Of a DNA stretch of 64,000 nt, positions 26,789 through 35,699 are shown piece after piece (within the stretch, counting starts at the first letter, position 1; the number at the start of each line of letters is the position of its first letter). The notes below the pieces were generated by a model. That model made no database searches. It was not told the DNA's origin and saw only the letters and a program-made list of their open reading frames with translations. This stretch comes from Acidimicrobiaceae bacterium (GTDB lineage: Bacteria; Actinomycetota; Acidimicrobiia; Acidimicrobiales; Aldehydirespiratoraceae). The stretch lies in contig JAPOUM010000044.1 of assembly GCA_026708645.1 (NCBI GenBank), positions 1 through 64,000 on the forward strand, given 5' to 3'. A program made the translations under genes and the position numbers.

Positions 26789-27064
26789 ATGGCAGGCGAC
26801 ATGCTGGTTATGTCCAAGTCACAGATGGAGCAGCTGGCGGTGATCTTCGCCCGGCAGAAAGAGACGGCGGAGGGGGTGATAAGCGCCATCGGCGCCGGCA
26901 TCGACGGCACCACTTGGCAGGGGGCGCGCGCCGACCGTTTCCGTCAGCTCTGGGAGAGCGAGTTCCGTCCCAACCTGCGGGCGTTGTGCGACGCTCTCGG
27001 CGAGCATTCGACGTTCATCGCCGCGGAACTGCGCGCCGGGGTCAGTGCGCTCGACACTGTCTGA
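26789..27064 (+). CDS. WXG100-family (ESAT-6/CFP-10-like) protein
   Basis: A 91-residue helical-hairpin protein of the ESAT-6-like superfamily, the usual substrate class of type VII secretion. The turn motif Trp-x-Gly is in GTTWQGARADRFRQLWES, flanked by two amphipathic helices. No signal peptide, as expected. ATG 26789 is chosen since AGGAGG ends 6 nt upstream; an ATG at 26783 abuts the ribosome site. I see no C-terminal YxxxD/E secretion tag; the protein ends LRAGVSALDTV. It lies 87 bp before the FHA-FtsK ATPase, and the pair is the only type VII-like material in the window. Confidence 0.85.
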   Translation: MAGDMLVMSKSQMEQLAVIFARQKETAEGVISAIGAGIDGTTWQGARADRFRQLWESEFRPNLRALCDALGEHSTFIAAELRAGVSALDTV

Positions 27065-27151
27065 GGCGCTCCGGCGCCGTCCGAAGCTGTCGAAGCGTCA
27101 AGCGTCAGCGGCTCATCCGCTGGGTGCGACCCTGTAGTCGCGGCGACTGTT

Positions 27152-30100
27152 GTGAGGGTCCGGTTCCGCCTCGAAGGCAGCGAGGCGACGCTGGAGATCG
27201 ATTCTCGCCTCGACGGCTACACAGTGGCGGACCTCGCAGCGGCGCTTGATCGCTCGGCAGCCGAGACGCAGCAACATCGCTGCATGACAGCCGCTGAGCA
27301 GTCGAACCACGCCGGGGCAGACCGCGGCGGGCCAGGGGCCCGAGCCGGCGACAACGGTTCGGGCGGCGACGGGTCACACCAAGCCGAGGCGTCATCCGGC
27401 GGGCTGGGACAGGGTCTGTGCATCGACGACTGCTGGTATCACCCGGCGACCTTGCTGTCATCGGCGCCGATCTGGGAGGGGACGCTGCTCGAACTCGCCG
27501 CCGGCTCGGGTCAGCCCCGCTCTGAGTCCTCCGACGCACCCGACAGCGCCCGTGCCGGTCCGAGGGCTGTTCCGTCTGACGCCGCAGTGTCGCGCCGGGC
27601 CTCGCTGGTGGTGACCGCAGGCTTGCAGTCAGGCGTCCGCCTCGAACCTCCGACATCGCAAGAGTGGCTCATCGGTCGTTCGCCCGAATGCGATCTGGTG
27701 CTGGCCGACTTCACGGTCTCACGCCGCCACGCGCGGATCACCGCCGGCACCGGCAACCGGCCGACGGTCACAGACCTCGGATCCCGCAACGGCACGGTGC
27801 TGGACGGTCGCAGCGTGACCGAAGCGACCCGGATCCCAGCGGGCGCCACGCTGCGTCTCGGGGCGTCCTGCCTGCAGTGGCGGGTCGAACAGGCTGACGC
27901 TCCCGCAGGCGTGAGAGCCGGGCTCGGCGCCAGAGCCGGGCGGATCCCGTTCAATCGCCCCCCGCGTCGGCGGCCGCCGACCACAGCCGCCCCGCTGAGC
28001 GTGCCTGCGGGCCCGCCGGCCGGCCCCGAACCCGAGCCGCTGTCTTGGGCGGGCATCATCCTGCCCGCAGTCGCCGGGATTGCACTAGCCGTGGTGTGGA
28101 GCCCGTTCATGGCCGTGTTCGCGGTGCTGGGACCGCTGATCACCGTCGCCACCTGGCTGGAGCGCCGCCGTCGAGCCTTGCGTTCGCACAGTCAGGCTTG
28201 CGCCGCCGTCGACCGCGAAGTGCAGGAATTCGGCGCCGGGCTCCCCAGGGCGCGCGCCGCCGAACGCCGTCGGCGCATCGCGGTGGTCCCGGATCCCGCA
28301 GAACTGGTTCGCCGAGCCGAGACACCCTCGCAACGCTGCTGGGAGCGCCGCATCGGCGACCCCGACGCCATGCGTCTCGGTGTCGGCGTCGCCTGCGTGC
28401 TCTACACGCCGGTGCTGCAAGTGGCGGGCGGCGCAATCGCGGCGCCGGAGGCGCTGCGCGCCATCGAAGAACTCGAGCCTCTGGCGGATGTCCCGCTGGC
28501 GGTGTCATTGCAGCCCGGCGAGGTGCTGGGAGTGGTCGGCCCGCTCGCGGCGGCCCGTGCAGTGGCTCGCAGCCTGGTTCTGCAGGCTGCCGTGCTGCAC
28601 GGCCCGGCTGATCTGTCCATAGCAGGCCTGGCGCCCGATCCTGACGGCGAGGCGGAATGGTCATGGCTTCGCTGGCTGCCTCACACAGTCGACGTCGCCG
28701 CCGAGCCGGGGGCTCTCGTGGCCACCGTGCCGGCCGAGACTGCCGCGGCCGCCGAAGCGGCCGCGGCGAGCCGCGAGGGACGCGTCCTGCTGGCTGTCGT
28801 CGACGGCGTCGAAACTCTCACCGGTCGTGCCGCTGCGGGCCGGATGCTCCTCGGTCTCGCGGGCTGCTCCGGGATCGTGATCACCAGCGACATGTGCGAC
28901 CTGCCGTCGAGTTGCAGAACCATCGCCCGCGTCGACGACGCAGGCCGGCTGCAGCTGGTGGACCCGCGTTCGTCAGCGGTCAGCGGACCCGTGGTGGCAT
29001 GGGGCGTGACCGCCGCCACGGCTCGCCATGCCGCGGCCCGTCTCGCTCGTCTCGACGACCCGGAGCTGGCCTCGGCGACTTCCAGCCTCCCGGACTCGGT
29101 CTCGCTGCTCGAGTTGCTGGGCGCCGGCCTCAGCGCCGAGACGGTCGAGCGCCGCTGGGCGGACGCACGCGGCACAGACCAGCTGAAGACGCCGCTGGGC
29201 GCCGGCGGTGAGGGCTCTCTGATGCTGGATCTGGTGGCGGACGGGCCCCATCTCCTGATAGGCGGCACCACCGGTTCGGGCAAATCCGAGTTGCTGCGGT
29301 CGCTGGTGGCGGGACTGGCCCTGTCGGCGGACCCCGACCATCTGGCGTTCGTTCTGATCGACTACAAAGGAGGCGCCGCTTTCGACCGCTGCGCCGAGAT
29401 GCCTCATGTGGCCGGAATGGTCACCGATCTCGATGACCGTCTGGCCGAGCGGGCGCTGCTGTGCTTGGAAGCCGAGCTGAGGCATCGTGAGCAACGCCTG
29501 CGGGCCGTCGGCGCCGAGGATCTGACGGCTTTCCGGTCGAGAAGCCCGGGCCGCGGCGAGCCGCTGCCGCGTCTGGTGGTGGTGGTGGACGAGTTCGCCA
29601 CGCTGGCTGCCGAGCTTCCCGAGTTCTTGAGTTCGCTGGTCGGGATAGCCCAACGCGGCCGCAGCCTCGGCGTTCACATGGTGCTGGCCACTCAACGCCC
29701 GGCCGGGGTGGTGACCGACGACATTCGAGCCAACACCTCATGTCGCATCGCTTTGCGAATGACGGACCGTCACGACTCCAACGACGTGATCGACTCCGGC
29801 GACGCTGCGCGCATCCCCCGGCAGCGTCCGGGCAGGGCGATGGCGCGTTTCGGGCCCGGAGAGCTGATCGCTTTCCAGTCGGCGCTGGCCACCGGCAGCA
29901 CCCGGCGCGACTCCACCGGCTTGCGAGTCGGGCCGTCGGCGCCGGCCGGGTCGGGCGCCGACGGTGCCGCGAGCGGTCGGGTCAGCGATCTCGACCTGAT
30001 AGTCGAAGCCGTGCAGCAAGCGCACAGGGCTCAAGGAGGCGCCGCGCCGCGGTCGCCGTGGCCGGCGCCGTTGCCCGACGAGATCCGCAGCGACCATCTG

Positions 30101-31522
30101 GTTGCCACAGCGGCCCCGGCAGCGCCGGCGGCTTGGCTGGTGGACGACCCGGCACGCCAGCGGCAGTTCACGGGCGGATGGCAGCCCCGTGACGGGCATC
30201 TGGTGGTGATCGGCGCTCCGGTGTCGGGCACCACCACGACACTGGCGACGGTTGTTCTCGATCTCTGCCGGACCCGCTCGCCGGACGAACTGCACGTGTA
30301 TGTGGTGGATCTGGATTCCGGACGGCTGTCGGCGCTTGAAGATCTGCCGCATGTCGGGGCTGTGGCCGAGCCGCCGCAAAGCGACCGCCGAACCCGGCTG
30401 CTACGGCTGCTCGACGACGAGATAAGCGCACGACGCGCCGCGGGCAGCGCCGAACACGCAGCCGAGGTGGTGCTGGTGGTGGACGACTTGGCGGGCCTGA
30501 CGCGTGCGCATGACCCGGTGCGAGAACCGGCGCCGCACGACCGTCTGACGCGCATCTGGGGCGACGGCCCCTCCGTGGGCGTGACGACGGCGGTCAGTGT
30601 CGGACGTGCCGGGGATCTCCCTGCGGAACTCGCTGCGTCGGCCGGTGTCGTGGTCGTTCACGCCACTTCGGACGCGTCGGACGCAATGCGTTACGGCCTC
30701 AAGCAGTCCACCGCCGATCTCGCGGCCGGCCGGGCGGTGCTGGCCGGCAAGAACCTGGAAGTGCAGATTTCTCGCCCTGCTGAAGGCGATCTGGCCGCAG
30801 CGGTCGCCGCAGCGGCCGAGCAGGCGCCGCTGACAGCAGCAGGTCCGTCGCCGGTGGGGTCGTTGCCTCAGACGATCAGCGCGGCTGATCTGCCGGTGGG
30901 CGCGGCCGTCGACGAGCGTCGTCTCCGCTTGCGTTTCGCGGTCAGCGACCTCGACCTCGAGCCGTCCGGTTTGACTTTGCACGACGGCGAGCATGCTCTG
31001 GTGCTGGGGCCGGCCCGCACCGGGCGCACCGGCGCCTTGGCGGCGATGGGCGCCGCCGCGGCCGGCGCCGGGGTGGAGGTGACGGTGGTGGGCGAGTCCT
31101 CCGGCGAGCTGGGCGCCCTGCTCGGACTGGAAGTCGTGGACCCCGGCGCGCTCGGCGGGATCATCGACGACGAGGACGACGGCTCGGCGCGTCGCTTGTT
31201 GTTGGCCGACGACGCGGAACGGATCAGCGATCCCGCCGGATTGCTGGCCGGAGTCGTCTCCGGCGCCGGGCGCGTTCATCTGGTGGCGTCCACGACCGCG
31301 GAGCGGCTGCGCGGCTGCTACGGCACATGGCTGCACGAGATGCGGGCCTGTCGCACAGGCGTGCTGTTGCGACCGGGACCGCTCGACGCCGACCTGCTGG
31401 GAGCGAGCGCGCCCGCGCGCCTGGCGGCGCCGGCGGTTCCGGGGAGGTGCCTCGTGGTCGCCGACGGCGCCGCTGCGGTGATGCAGATAGCGCATCTGGC
31501 GCCGCACGACATCCGTCGCTGA
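27152..31522 (+). CDS. FHA-FtsK/SpoIIIE ATPase, EssC/EccC-like type VII secretion motor
   Basis: A 1456-residue membrane ATPase expected to drive export of WXG100 proteins. Order of parts: a small N-terminal beta domain (about 1-40), low-complexity linker, one FHA phosphothreonine-binding domain (about 150-245; GRSPECDLVL, SRRHARI, DLGSRNGTVLDG), two membrane helices (about 296-335) and three FtsK-like modules. Module 1 has an intact Walker A GGTTGSGKSE (about 703) and Walker B LVVVVDEF (about 807). Module 2 has a variant GAPVSGTTTT (about 1018) and VLVVDDL. Module 3 has GPARTGRTG (about 1285) and LLLADD. The single-chain layout with an N-terminal FHA resembles EssC of type VIIb more than the split EccCa/EccCb of mycobacteria. 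GTG 27152 lacks a clear ribosome site. Confidence 0.88.
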   Translation: MRVRFRLEGSEATLEIDSRLDGYTVADLAAALDRSAAETQQHRCMTAAEQSNHAGADRGGPGARAGDNGSGGDGSHQAEASSGGLGQGLCIDDCWYHPATLLSSAPIWEGTLLELAAGSGQPRSESSDAPDSARAGPRAVPSDAAVSRRASLVVTAGLQSGVRLEPPTSQEWLIGRSPECDLVLADFTVSRRHARITAGTGNRPTVTDLGSRNGTVLDGRSVTEATRIPAGATLRLGASCLQWRVEQADAPAGVRAGLGARAGRIPFNRPPRRRPPTTAAPLSVPAGPPAGPEPEPLSWAGIILPAVAGIALAVVWSPFMAVFAVLGPLITVATWLERRRRALRSHSQACAAVDREVQEFGAGLPRARAAERRRRIAVVPDPAELVRRAETPSQRCWERRIGDPDAMRLGVGVACVLYTPVLQVAGGAIAAPEALRAIEELEPLADVPLAVSLQPGEVLGVVGPLAAARAVARSLVLQAAVLHGPADLSIAGLAPDPDGEAEWSWLRWLPHTVDVAAEPGALVATVPAETAAAAEAAAASREGRVLLAVVDGVETLTGRAAAGRMLLGLAGCSGIVITSDMCDLPSSCRTIARVDDAGRLQLVDPRSSAVSGPVVAWGVTAATARHAAARLARLDDPELASATSSLPDSVSLLELLGAGLSAETVERRWADARGTDQLKTPLGAGGEGSLMLDLVADGPHLLIGGTTGSGKSELLRSLVAGLALSADPDHLAFVLIDYKGGAAFDRCAEMPHVAGMVTDLDDRLAERALLCLEAELRHREQRLRAVGAEDLTAFRSRSPGRGEPLPRLVVVVDEFATLAAELPEFLSSLVGIAQRGRSLGVHMVLATQRPAGVVTDDIRANTSCRIALRMTDRHDSNDVIDSGDAARIPRQRPGRAMARFGPGELIAFQSALATGSTRRDSTGLRVGPSAPAGSGADGAASGRVSDLDLIVEAVQQAHRAQGGAAPRSPWPAPLPDEIRSDHLVATAAPAAPAAWLVDDPARQRQFTGGWQPRDGHLVVIGAPVSGTTTTLATVVLDLCRTRSPDELHVYVVDLDSGRLSALEDLPHVGAVAEPPQSDRRTRLLRLLDDEISARRAAGSAEHAAEVVLVVDDLAGLTRAHDPVREPAPHDRLTRIWGDGPSVGVTTAVSVGRAGDLPAELAASAGVVVVHATSDASDAMRYGLKQSTADLAAGRAVLAGKNLEVQISRPAEGDLAAAVAAAAEQAPLTAAGPSPVGSLPQTISAADLPVGAAVDERRLRLRFAVSDLDLEPSGLTLHDGEHALVLGPARTGRTGALAAMGAAAAGAGVEVTVVGESSGELGALLGLEVVDPGALGGIIDDEDDGSARRLLLADDAERISDPAGLLAGVVSGAGRVHLVASTTAERLRGCYGTWLHEMRACRTGVLLRPGPLDADLLGASAPARLAAPAVPGRCLVVADGAAAVMQIAHLAPHDIRR

Positions 31523-31573
31523 GCCGGCAAGCGACTAGCTTGCATCTGACCTCACACCCACCTGGGAGCAGTT

Positions 31574-32368
31574 TTGGCGCATCCGAACATCCATGTAGAA
31601 CCAAAAGAAGACGTCACCACAGTCACCATCGACCGACCGCGGCGCAAGAACGCCTGCACGCCAGCCATGTTCGCAGCCCTGCGGGAGGCTTTCCGCGACA
31701 TTGCGCTGTCACCGGCTCGGGCGGTGGTGCTCACCGGGTCCGGCGGCGATTTCTGCGCCGGCGCGGATGTGGGCCCCGCCGAAGAGGACTCCGCCGAGCC
31801 TGAACAGCCGCAGCGGCACCGCGTCGAGCACATGCGCGACATCGCCGACACGGTGATGGCGATTCACGACTGCCCTCGACCGGTGATCGCCAAAGTCGAC
31901 GGCGTGGCCGTCGGCGCGGGTTTCGGCATCGCTCTGGCCGCGGATCTGGCTTGGTGCTCGTCACGGGCGCGGTTCTCGCTGATCTTCGCCAAAAGGGGTC
32001 TGAGCCTGGATTTCGGGACTTCTTGGCTGCTGCCCAAACGAGTCGGGCTCCACGAAGCCAAGCGTCTGGCTCTCACCGGCGAGATCATCGACGCGGCCCG
32101 GGCCGTGGAACTGGGCATCGTGAACGGCGTCGTCGAAGTCGGGGAACTGGACGCGCAGGTGGCTGAGACGGCCGCACGGATCGCGGCCGGCCCGCCCATA
32201 GCGCTTGCCTCCTCGAAGCGTCTTTTGAACAATGCCGCCGGCGTCTCGCTGTTCCAGGCCTTGGAAGCCGAAGGCCTCAGCCAGGCAGTGAACTTCTCCA
32301 CCAGCGACACAGCCGAAGCCATGTCAGCGTTCGTGGACAAACGCGACCCCGTCTTCAAAGGCCGCTGA
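31574..32368 (+). CDS. Enoyl-CoA hydratase/isomerase (crotonase) family protein
   Basis: A 264-residue crotonase-fold enzyme acting on acyl-CoA thioesters, most likely hydrating trans-2-enoyl-CoA in fatty acid breakdown. Both oxyanion-hole segments are present: GGDFCAGADVG and VDGVAVGAGFGIALAADLA. The loop AKRGLSLDFGTSWLLPK supplies an acidic residue in place of one of the two catalytic Glu of classical hydratases, so isomerase or another crotonase activity is possible. TTG 31574 is preceded by GGGAG 7 nt upstream. Its stop codon lies in the first arm of a terminator hairpin. Confidence 0.88.
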   Translation: MAHPNIHVEPKEDVTTVTIDRPRRKNACTPAMFAALREAFRDIALSPARAVVLTGSGGDFCAGADVGPAEEDSAEPEQPQRHRVEHMRDIADTVMAIHDCPRPVIAKVDGVAVGAGFGIALAADLAWCSSRARFSLIFAKRGLSLDFGTSWLLPKRVGLHEAKRLALTGEIIDAARAVELGIVNGVVEVGELDAQVAETAARIAAGPPIALASSKRLLNNAAGVSLFQALEAEGLSQAVNFSTSDTAEAMSAFVDKRDPVFKGR

Positions 32369-32397
32369 GAAACACCTCAAAGCGGCCTTCGAAGACG
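32350..32397. terminator. Long hairpin, probable bidirectional terminator
   Basis: Arms 32350-32366 and 32381-32397 pair over 17 bp with one mismatch around a 14-nt loop. The first arm overlaps the end of the enoyl-CoA hydratase gene. The hairpin lies between convergent genes and could stop transcription from both sides. No U-run follows, so it is an inferred terminator. Confidence 0.55.
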
Positions 32398-32429
32398 GTC
32401 GGGCGCCCTCTGCTGATGGGCTGTGTCAG

Positions 32430-33692
32430 CTACTGAAGGACGCCGATGTCGCTGTCGGTGATGCCCAACGCGGCCCATGCCGGCGTCAGCGCGGCGCGCA
32501 CCGCGTCGCCGTAGCCGTTGGCGCCGGGGGCGTTGCCCAGATCAAAGATGGCGTTCATGGCTTCGGCGTCAGCCCCGACAGGAACCATGTAGGCCTCGAC
32601 AACCCGCCAGAAAGCCAGGCCTTCGGCTTGGTGCTCCTTGGCTTTTGCGTCGTCGCCGTCGGCCAAGTCGCCCTCGATCAGGCTGGCGTAGCGGATCGCG
32701 GCCTGCGAGTAGGTGATCGCCGCGTTGCGCACCACTTGCTGCGCCGCGTCCGCGGCACCCGCCGCGTCGGAGTCGAGCAGCGCGTCACGGCCCGCGATCA
32801 TGGCAGCCAGGATCGCTTCGTTGGCCTGCGCGGTCTCGCCGTCGTCGCCGGCGGTCCCGAAATTGGCGGCCCGCTTGTCGGCTGTGGCGTAGGGAGCGCA
32901 GCCCGGCTCGACGCCGTGATAGAAGGCCCAGGCTTCGTCCCAGTTGTGAACGGCGCCGCTGTCTGCGTCGAAGTCGCCGTCGGCGGCCTTGTTCAACGCC
33001 GTGTTCAGTTCGTGGACCACCCAGGCCACCATCACCTGGTTCTGGATGCCCTTCTCGGCGCCTTGGGCGCGCACCGCGTCGCTCTGCCCGGCGAAGACGC
33101 CGGTTCCCTCGAGAGCGCTCGTGACGAACTCGTCGAGCACTCCGGGCGTGTCGTAGTAGTCGTCGAGGCCGTGTCGACGGTCGTCGCGGGCCGCGAAGCC
33201 GGCGATGGTGCGGATCGAGCCGTCGCTGTTGACTGAGTTCCCGCCGTTGCGGTAGACGTCGTCGACGGCTTGGAAATCCGCAGCGTCGAGCAGGTCGCCG
33301 ATGCCGCAGATGTCGGCGACCACGCGCCGATGAGCGTCCACATTGGAGGCGTATTCGTAGCCGCCGTCGGCGCCGTGCCCGGCTGATGTCTCTGTGGCTG
33401 AAGCGCTCGCCGATGCGGGCGCCGATCCCGAAGCGGATGCAGACGCAGACGCGCTGGCCGATGCTGAGCCGCTGGCCGAGCCCGACGCGGACGCGGATGC
33501 TGGAGCGCTCGCCGAAGCCGAGCCGCTGGCGGATGCTGAAACCGACTCCGAGCCGGAGTTGAGCTGGCGCACACCGGCGCCGTCGTCATCGCTGCTGCAG
33601 CCGGCGGCGGCCATCGCCAAAGCTATGAAAGCAACGCCGGCGGCGGTCAACGCCGGACGGCTGCGCCGGAGTCGGTCAGGGAAGCAGTGCAT
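32430..33692 (-). CDS. Secreted lipoprotein resembling FEA1 (low-iron-inducible periplasmic protein)
   Basis: A 420-residue exported lipoprotein with an N-terminal basic segment, hydrophobic core and lipobox MAAAGC (Cys about residue 32). Residues 45-100 are an almost pure Ser/Ala linker. The folded part (about 110-420) contains HNWDEAWAFYHG and CAPYATADKRAANFGT, which I recall as typical of the FEA1/H43 family of iron-assimilation proteins first known from algae. That assignment is from memory of the motifs and is moderate. ATG 33692 has AAAGGA 8 nt upstream. An IdeR/DtxR-like palindrome upstream and a ferric ABC transporter nearby agree with an iron role, perhaps capture at the cell surface. 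Confidence 0.6.
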   Translation of the reverse strand: MHCFPDRLRRSRPALTAAGVAFIALAMAAAGCSSDDDGAGVRQLNSGSESVSASASGSASASAPASASASGSASGSASASASASASASGSAPASASASATETSAGHGADGGYEYASNVDAHRRVVADICGIGDLLDAADFQAVDDVYRNGGNSVNSDGSIRTIAGFAARDDRRHGLDDYYDTPGVLDEFVTSALEGTGVFAGQSDAVRAQGAEKGIQNQVMVAWVVHELNTALNKAADGDFDADSGAVHNWDEAWAFYHGVEPGCAPYATADKRAANFGTAGDDGETAQANEAILAAMIAGRDALLDSDAAGAADAAQQVVRNAAITYSQAAIRYASLIEGDLADGDDAKAKEHQAEGLAFWRVVEAYMVPVGADAEAMNAIFDLGNAPGANGYGDAVRAALTPAWAALGITDSDIGVLQ

Positions 33693-33706
33693 TCACGATC
33701 CTTTCG

Positions 33707-33746
33707 TTGTCGCTAGTTTTTTTGTCGCTAGTTACGTTGTCGCTAG
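33707..33746. repeat. Three direct repeats of TTGTCGCTAG at 15-bp spacing
   Basis: TTGTCGCTAG occurs at 33707, 33722 and 33737, exactly 15 bp apart, between an IdeR-like palindrome and the start codon of the FEA1-like lipoprotein gene. The copies lie in its 5' leader or core promoter. They could be a regulator array or a short expansion. Confidence 0.85.
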
Positions 33747-33777
33747 CAATGGTAGTATACACACCTAAGATCATATA

Positions 33778-33796
33778 GTAGGTTATCCTAACAACC
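33778..33796. promoter_or_regulatory. IdeR/DtxR-like iron box upstream of the FEA1-like gene
   Basis: The segment contains TAGGTTATCCTAAC, an inverted repeat matching 13 of 19 positions of the mycobacterial IdeR consensus TTAGGTTAGGCTAACCTAA, with the central part nearly complete. It sits about 85 bp upstream of the lipoprotein start codon in an AT-rich promoter region (33700-33795), a sensible place for iron-dependent repression. Confidence 0.55.
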
Positions 33797-33846
33797 GCCG
33801 CCACCACCCCCGGTCGGTGGACCGCCCCCGGGTCGTCTGCTCGAGT

Positions 33847-35631
33847 TCATGCAGCCGAGTTGACGGAGTTGACTTGTCGGTAGACCGCGGGAACGACGCT
33901 TCGCAGATAGCGGCCCAGCTTCACGAAGCTCTGTCCCGTGGTGCGGAAGCGGTAACTGATAGGCACTTCGGCGTAGCGGTAGCCCTTGGCCAGCAGGTCG
34001 AGGGTCAGCACCTGCGCGTAGTTGTAGTCGTGGATGATCTCGGCGGCGGCGGCCGCTCTCGCCGAGAGGGCCCGATAGCCCGACTGCCCGTCGCTGATCC
34101 GGCGGCGAGCCACCACCGACAGCGCCCGGGTGAGCACCAGGTTCCCGAGACGACGGTGCGGTCTCATGTGATGTATCCGGCCGATGAAGCGGCTGCCCAC
34201 CACGTAGTCGGCTCGACCCTCGAGTATCGGTGCGACCAGCGTTTGCAGCTCCTCGGGAGGGTATTCGCCGTCGGCGTCGCAGAAGGCCACAGCAACAGCG
34301 CCGCGCTCGGCGCCGGCAGCCAGCCCGACCCTCACCGCAGCCCCCAGTCCGCGGTTGCTGCCCAGGCTCATGACTTCTGCGCCCGCTGCCGCGGCCTGCT
34401 GCGCGGTTTCGTCGCTGGAGCCGTCGTCTACCACCAGCACCTGCACTCGACGGCCCAGCACTCGAGCCGGCGCGCGTCGCACGCAGTCGGCGACGGCGCC
34501 GGCCTCGTTGTGAGCCGGCATGAACAACAGGATCGGCCCGTCGCCCTGAGACGCCGCAGCTTGCTCGGCATGCTCCCGCAGCGACGCGCGACTGCTGCCG
34601 GCCGGACGAGTGTCGCTGTGGGACAGCTCAGCTCGTTCGTCTTTTTGAGCCCCTGCGGCCTCCGCACGGTCCTGCCCCGGCTCGGGATCGCTCACAGGAC
34701 TCAAACGGAAACGCCCCGACAGGCTGGGGCTCGGAACCAGCACCGCCACAGTCCCTGCTGCCAGCGAGTAGGCGGTCTTCAGGCCGTGCGCCGCCAGCGC
34801 CGCCACCAGCGCGTCGCCTGCGTCGTGGCCCAGGGCCGCGTAGGCGGCCACGGCAGCGGCCTCGTAAGTGCCGAAACCGCCGGGAGCGATCGCTGCCAGC
34901 TGTGCAGCGACCGACGCCGCCGTCACTCCCAGAGCCTGCCAGTAGCTGACGTCCAGGCCGGCCCACTGCGCCGCCTGCCACACCAGAACGGCTTCCGCCG
35001 GCCAGGCGGCCACCGACAGCAGCAGCGCCGCCGCATCGAGTTCTTTGACTTCGCTGCGCCGCTGAGCGAGGCGCCGCAGCCACAGCCAGGCCGCTACCGC
35101 TGCTGCTGCGGCCGCCGCCAGCAGCAGCTGCGCCCCCAGGCTGTGAGAGCGCACCAAGACCGACGGCACCGCCAGAACCCCCAAACCGAACACGGTCGCC
35201 AGATCGACCGAACGCAATGCCACCGTGGACGAAGTCGCAGCCTCGAGGCTCACGCCGGCTCGGCGCACCACGCTCAAGACTCTCAGCGGCTCGCCGAGCC
35301 GCAGCGGCAGCGCATGATTGCCTCCCAGGGCCAGATGAATCCCGGCGAGGCTGTGAGCGAAGCCGAGCCCCGGCAGAACTCTCCGCCAGGCGGCAGCCCG
35401 CAGCACGAACGCACCGCCGAAGCCGGCCACAGCAGCCGCCACGCCGAGCGGCTGACTCCGCGCCGTTCGTGCGGCGTTCCCCAGTGCCGAGGCATCGACA
35501 CCGGCAATCACCGCGGTTGCGCTGACAGCGGTGACCAGCACGACCAGGGCCGCCGCCGTCCGGCGAGGCAGCCGCTTCGCCAGGTTCCGCAGCGGCATCG
35601 ACCGAAGCCTGTGGACTGCGGCGCTCGTCAC
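33847..35631 (-). CDS. Fusion of a flippase-like membrane domain (LPG_synthase_TM) and a GT2 glycosyltransferase
   Basis: A 594-residue two-domain protein. Residues 20-320 form seven to nine hydrophobic helices of the YbhN/AglD-type LPG_synthase_TM family, with GGNHALPLRLGEPLRVL and IAPGGFGTYEAAAVAA as recognisable segments. A charged linker (about 325-375) leads into a GT2 domain of the DPM1/polyprenyl-phosphate glycosyltransferase kind: MPAHNEAGAVADCV, VDDGSSDETA, FCDADGEYPPEEL (the metal-binding DxD-like motif) and SDGQSGYRALS. The pairing suggests synthesis of a lipid-linked sugar coupled to its membrane handling. GTG 35631 has TAGTCT (35644-35639) exactly 7 nt upstream, so the mRNA is probably leaderless. 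Confidence 0.8.
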   Translation of the reverse strand: MTSAAVHRLRSMPLRNLAKRLPRRTAAALVVLVTAVSATAVIAGVDASALGNAARTARSQPLGVAAAVAGFGGAFVLRAAAWRRVLPGLGFAHSLAGIHLALGGNHALPLRLGEPLRVLSVVRRAGVSLEAATSSTVALRSVDLATVFGLGVLAVPSVLVRSHSLGAQLLLAAAAAAAVAAWLWLRRLAQRRSEVKELDAAALLLSVAAWPAEAVLVWQAAQWAGLDVSYWQALGVTAASVAAQLAAIAPGGFGTYEAAAVAAYAALGHDAGDALVAALAAHGLKTAYSLAAGTVAVLVPSPSLSGRFRLSPVSDPEPGQDRAEAAGAQKDERAELSHSDTRPAGSSRASLREHAEQAAASQGDGPILLFMPAHNEAGAVADCVRRAPARVLGRRVQVLVVDDGSSDETAQQAAAAGAEVMSLGSNRGLGAAVRVGLAAGAERGAVAVAFCDADGEYPPEELQTLVAPILEGRADYVVGSRFIGRIHHMRPHRRLGNLVLTRALSVVARRRISDGQSGYRALSARAAAAAEIIHDYNYAQVLTLDLLAKGYRYAEVPISYRFRTTGQSFVKLGRYLRSVVPAVYRQVNSVNSAA

Positions 35632-35638
35632 GCCCAGA

Positions 35639-35692
35639 AGACTAACCTGAAGTTAGGCAGACTTTACTCTTTTCGGAAACTCCGGCTATAGT
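35639..35692. promoter_or_regulatory. Divergent leaderless promoters sharing an IdeR/DtxR-like box
   Basis: Only 68 bp separate the flippase-GT2 gene (minus) and the ferric binding-protein gene (plus). TAGTCT (35644-35639, minus) and TATAGT (35687-35692, plus) each end 7 nt before a start codon. Between them 35648-35666 matches 13 of 19 IdeR positions, including GTTAGGC. The box would cover the plus-strand -35 region, so both genes may respond to iron. Confidence 0.5.
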
Positions 35693-35699
35693 GCTGTCC

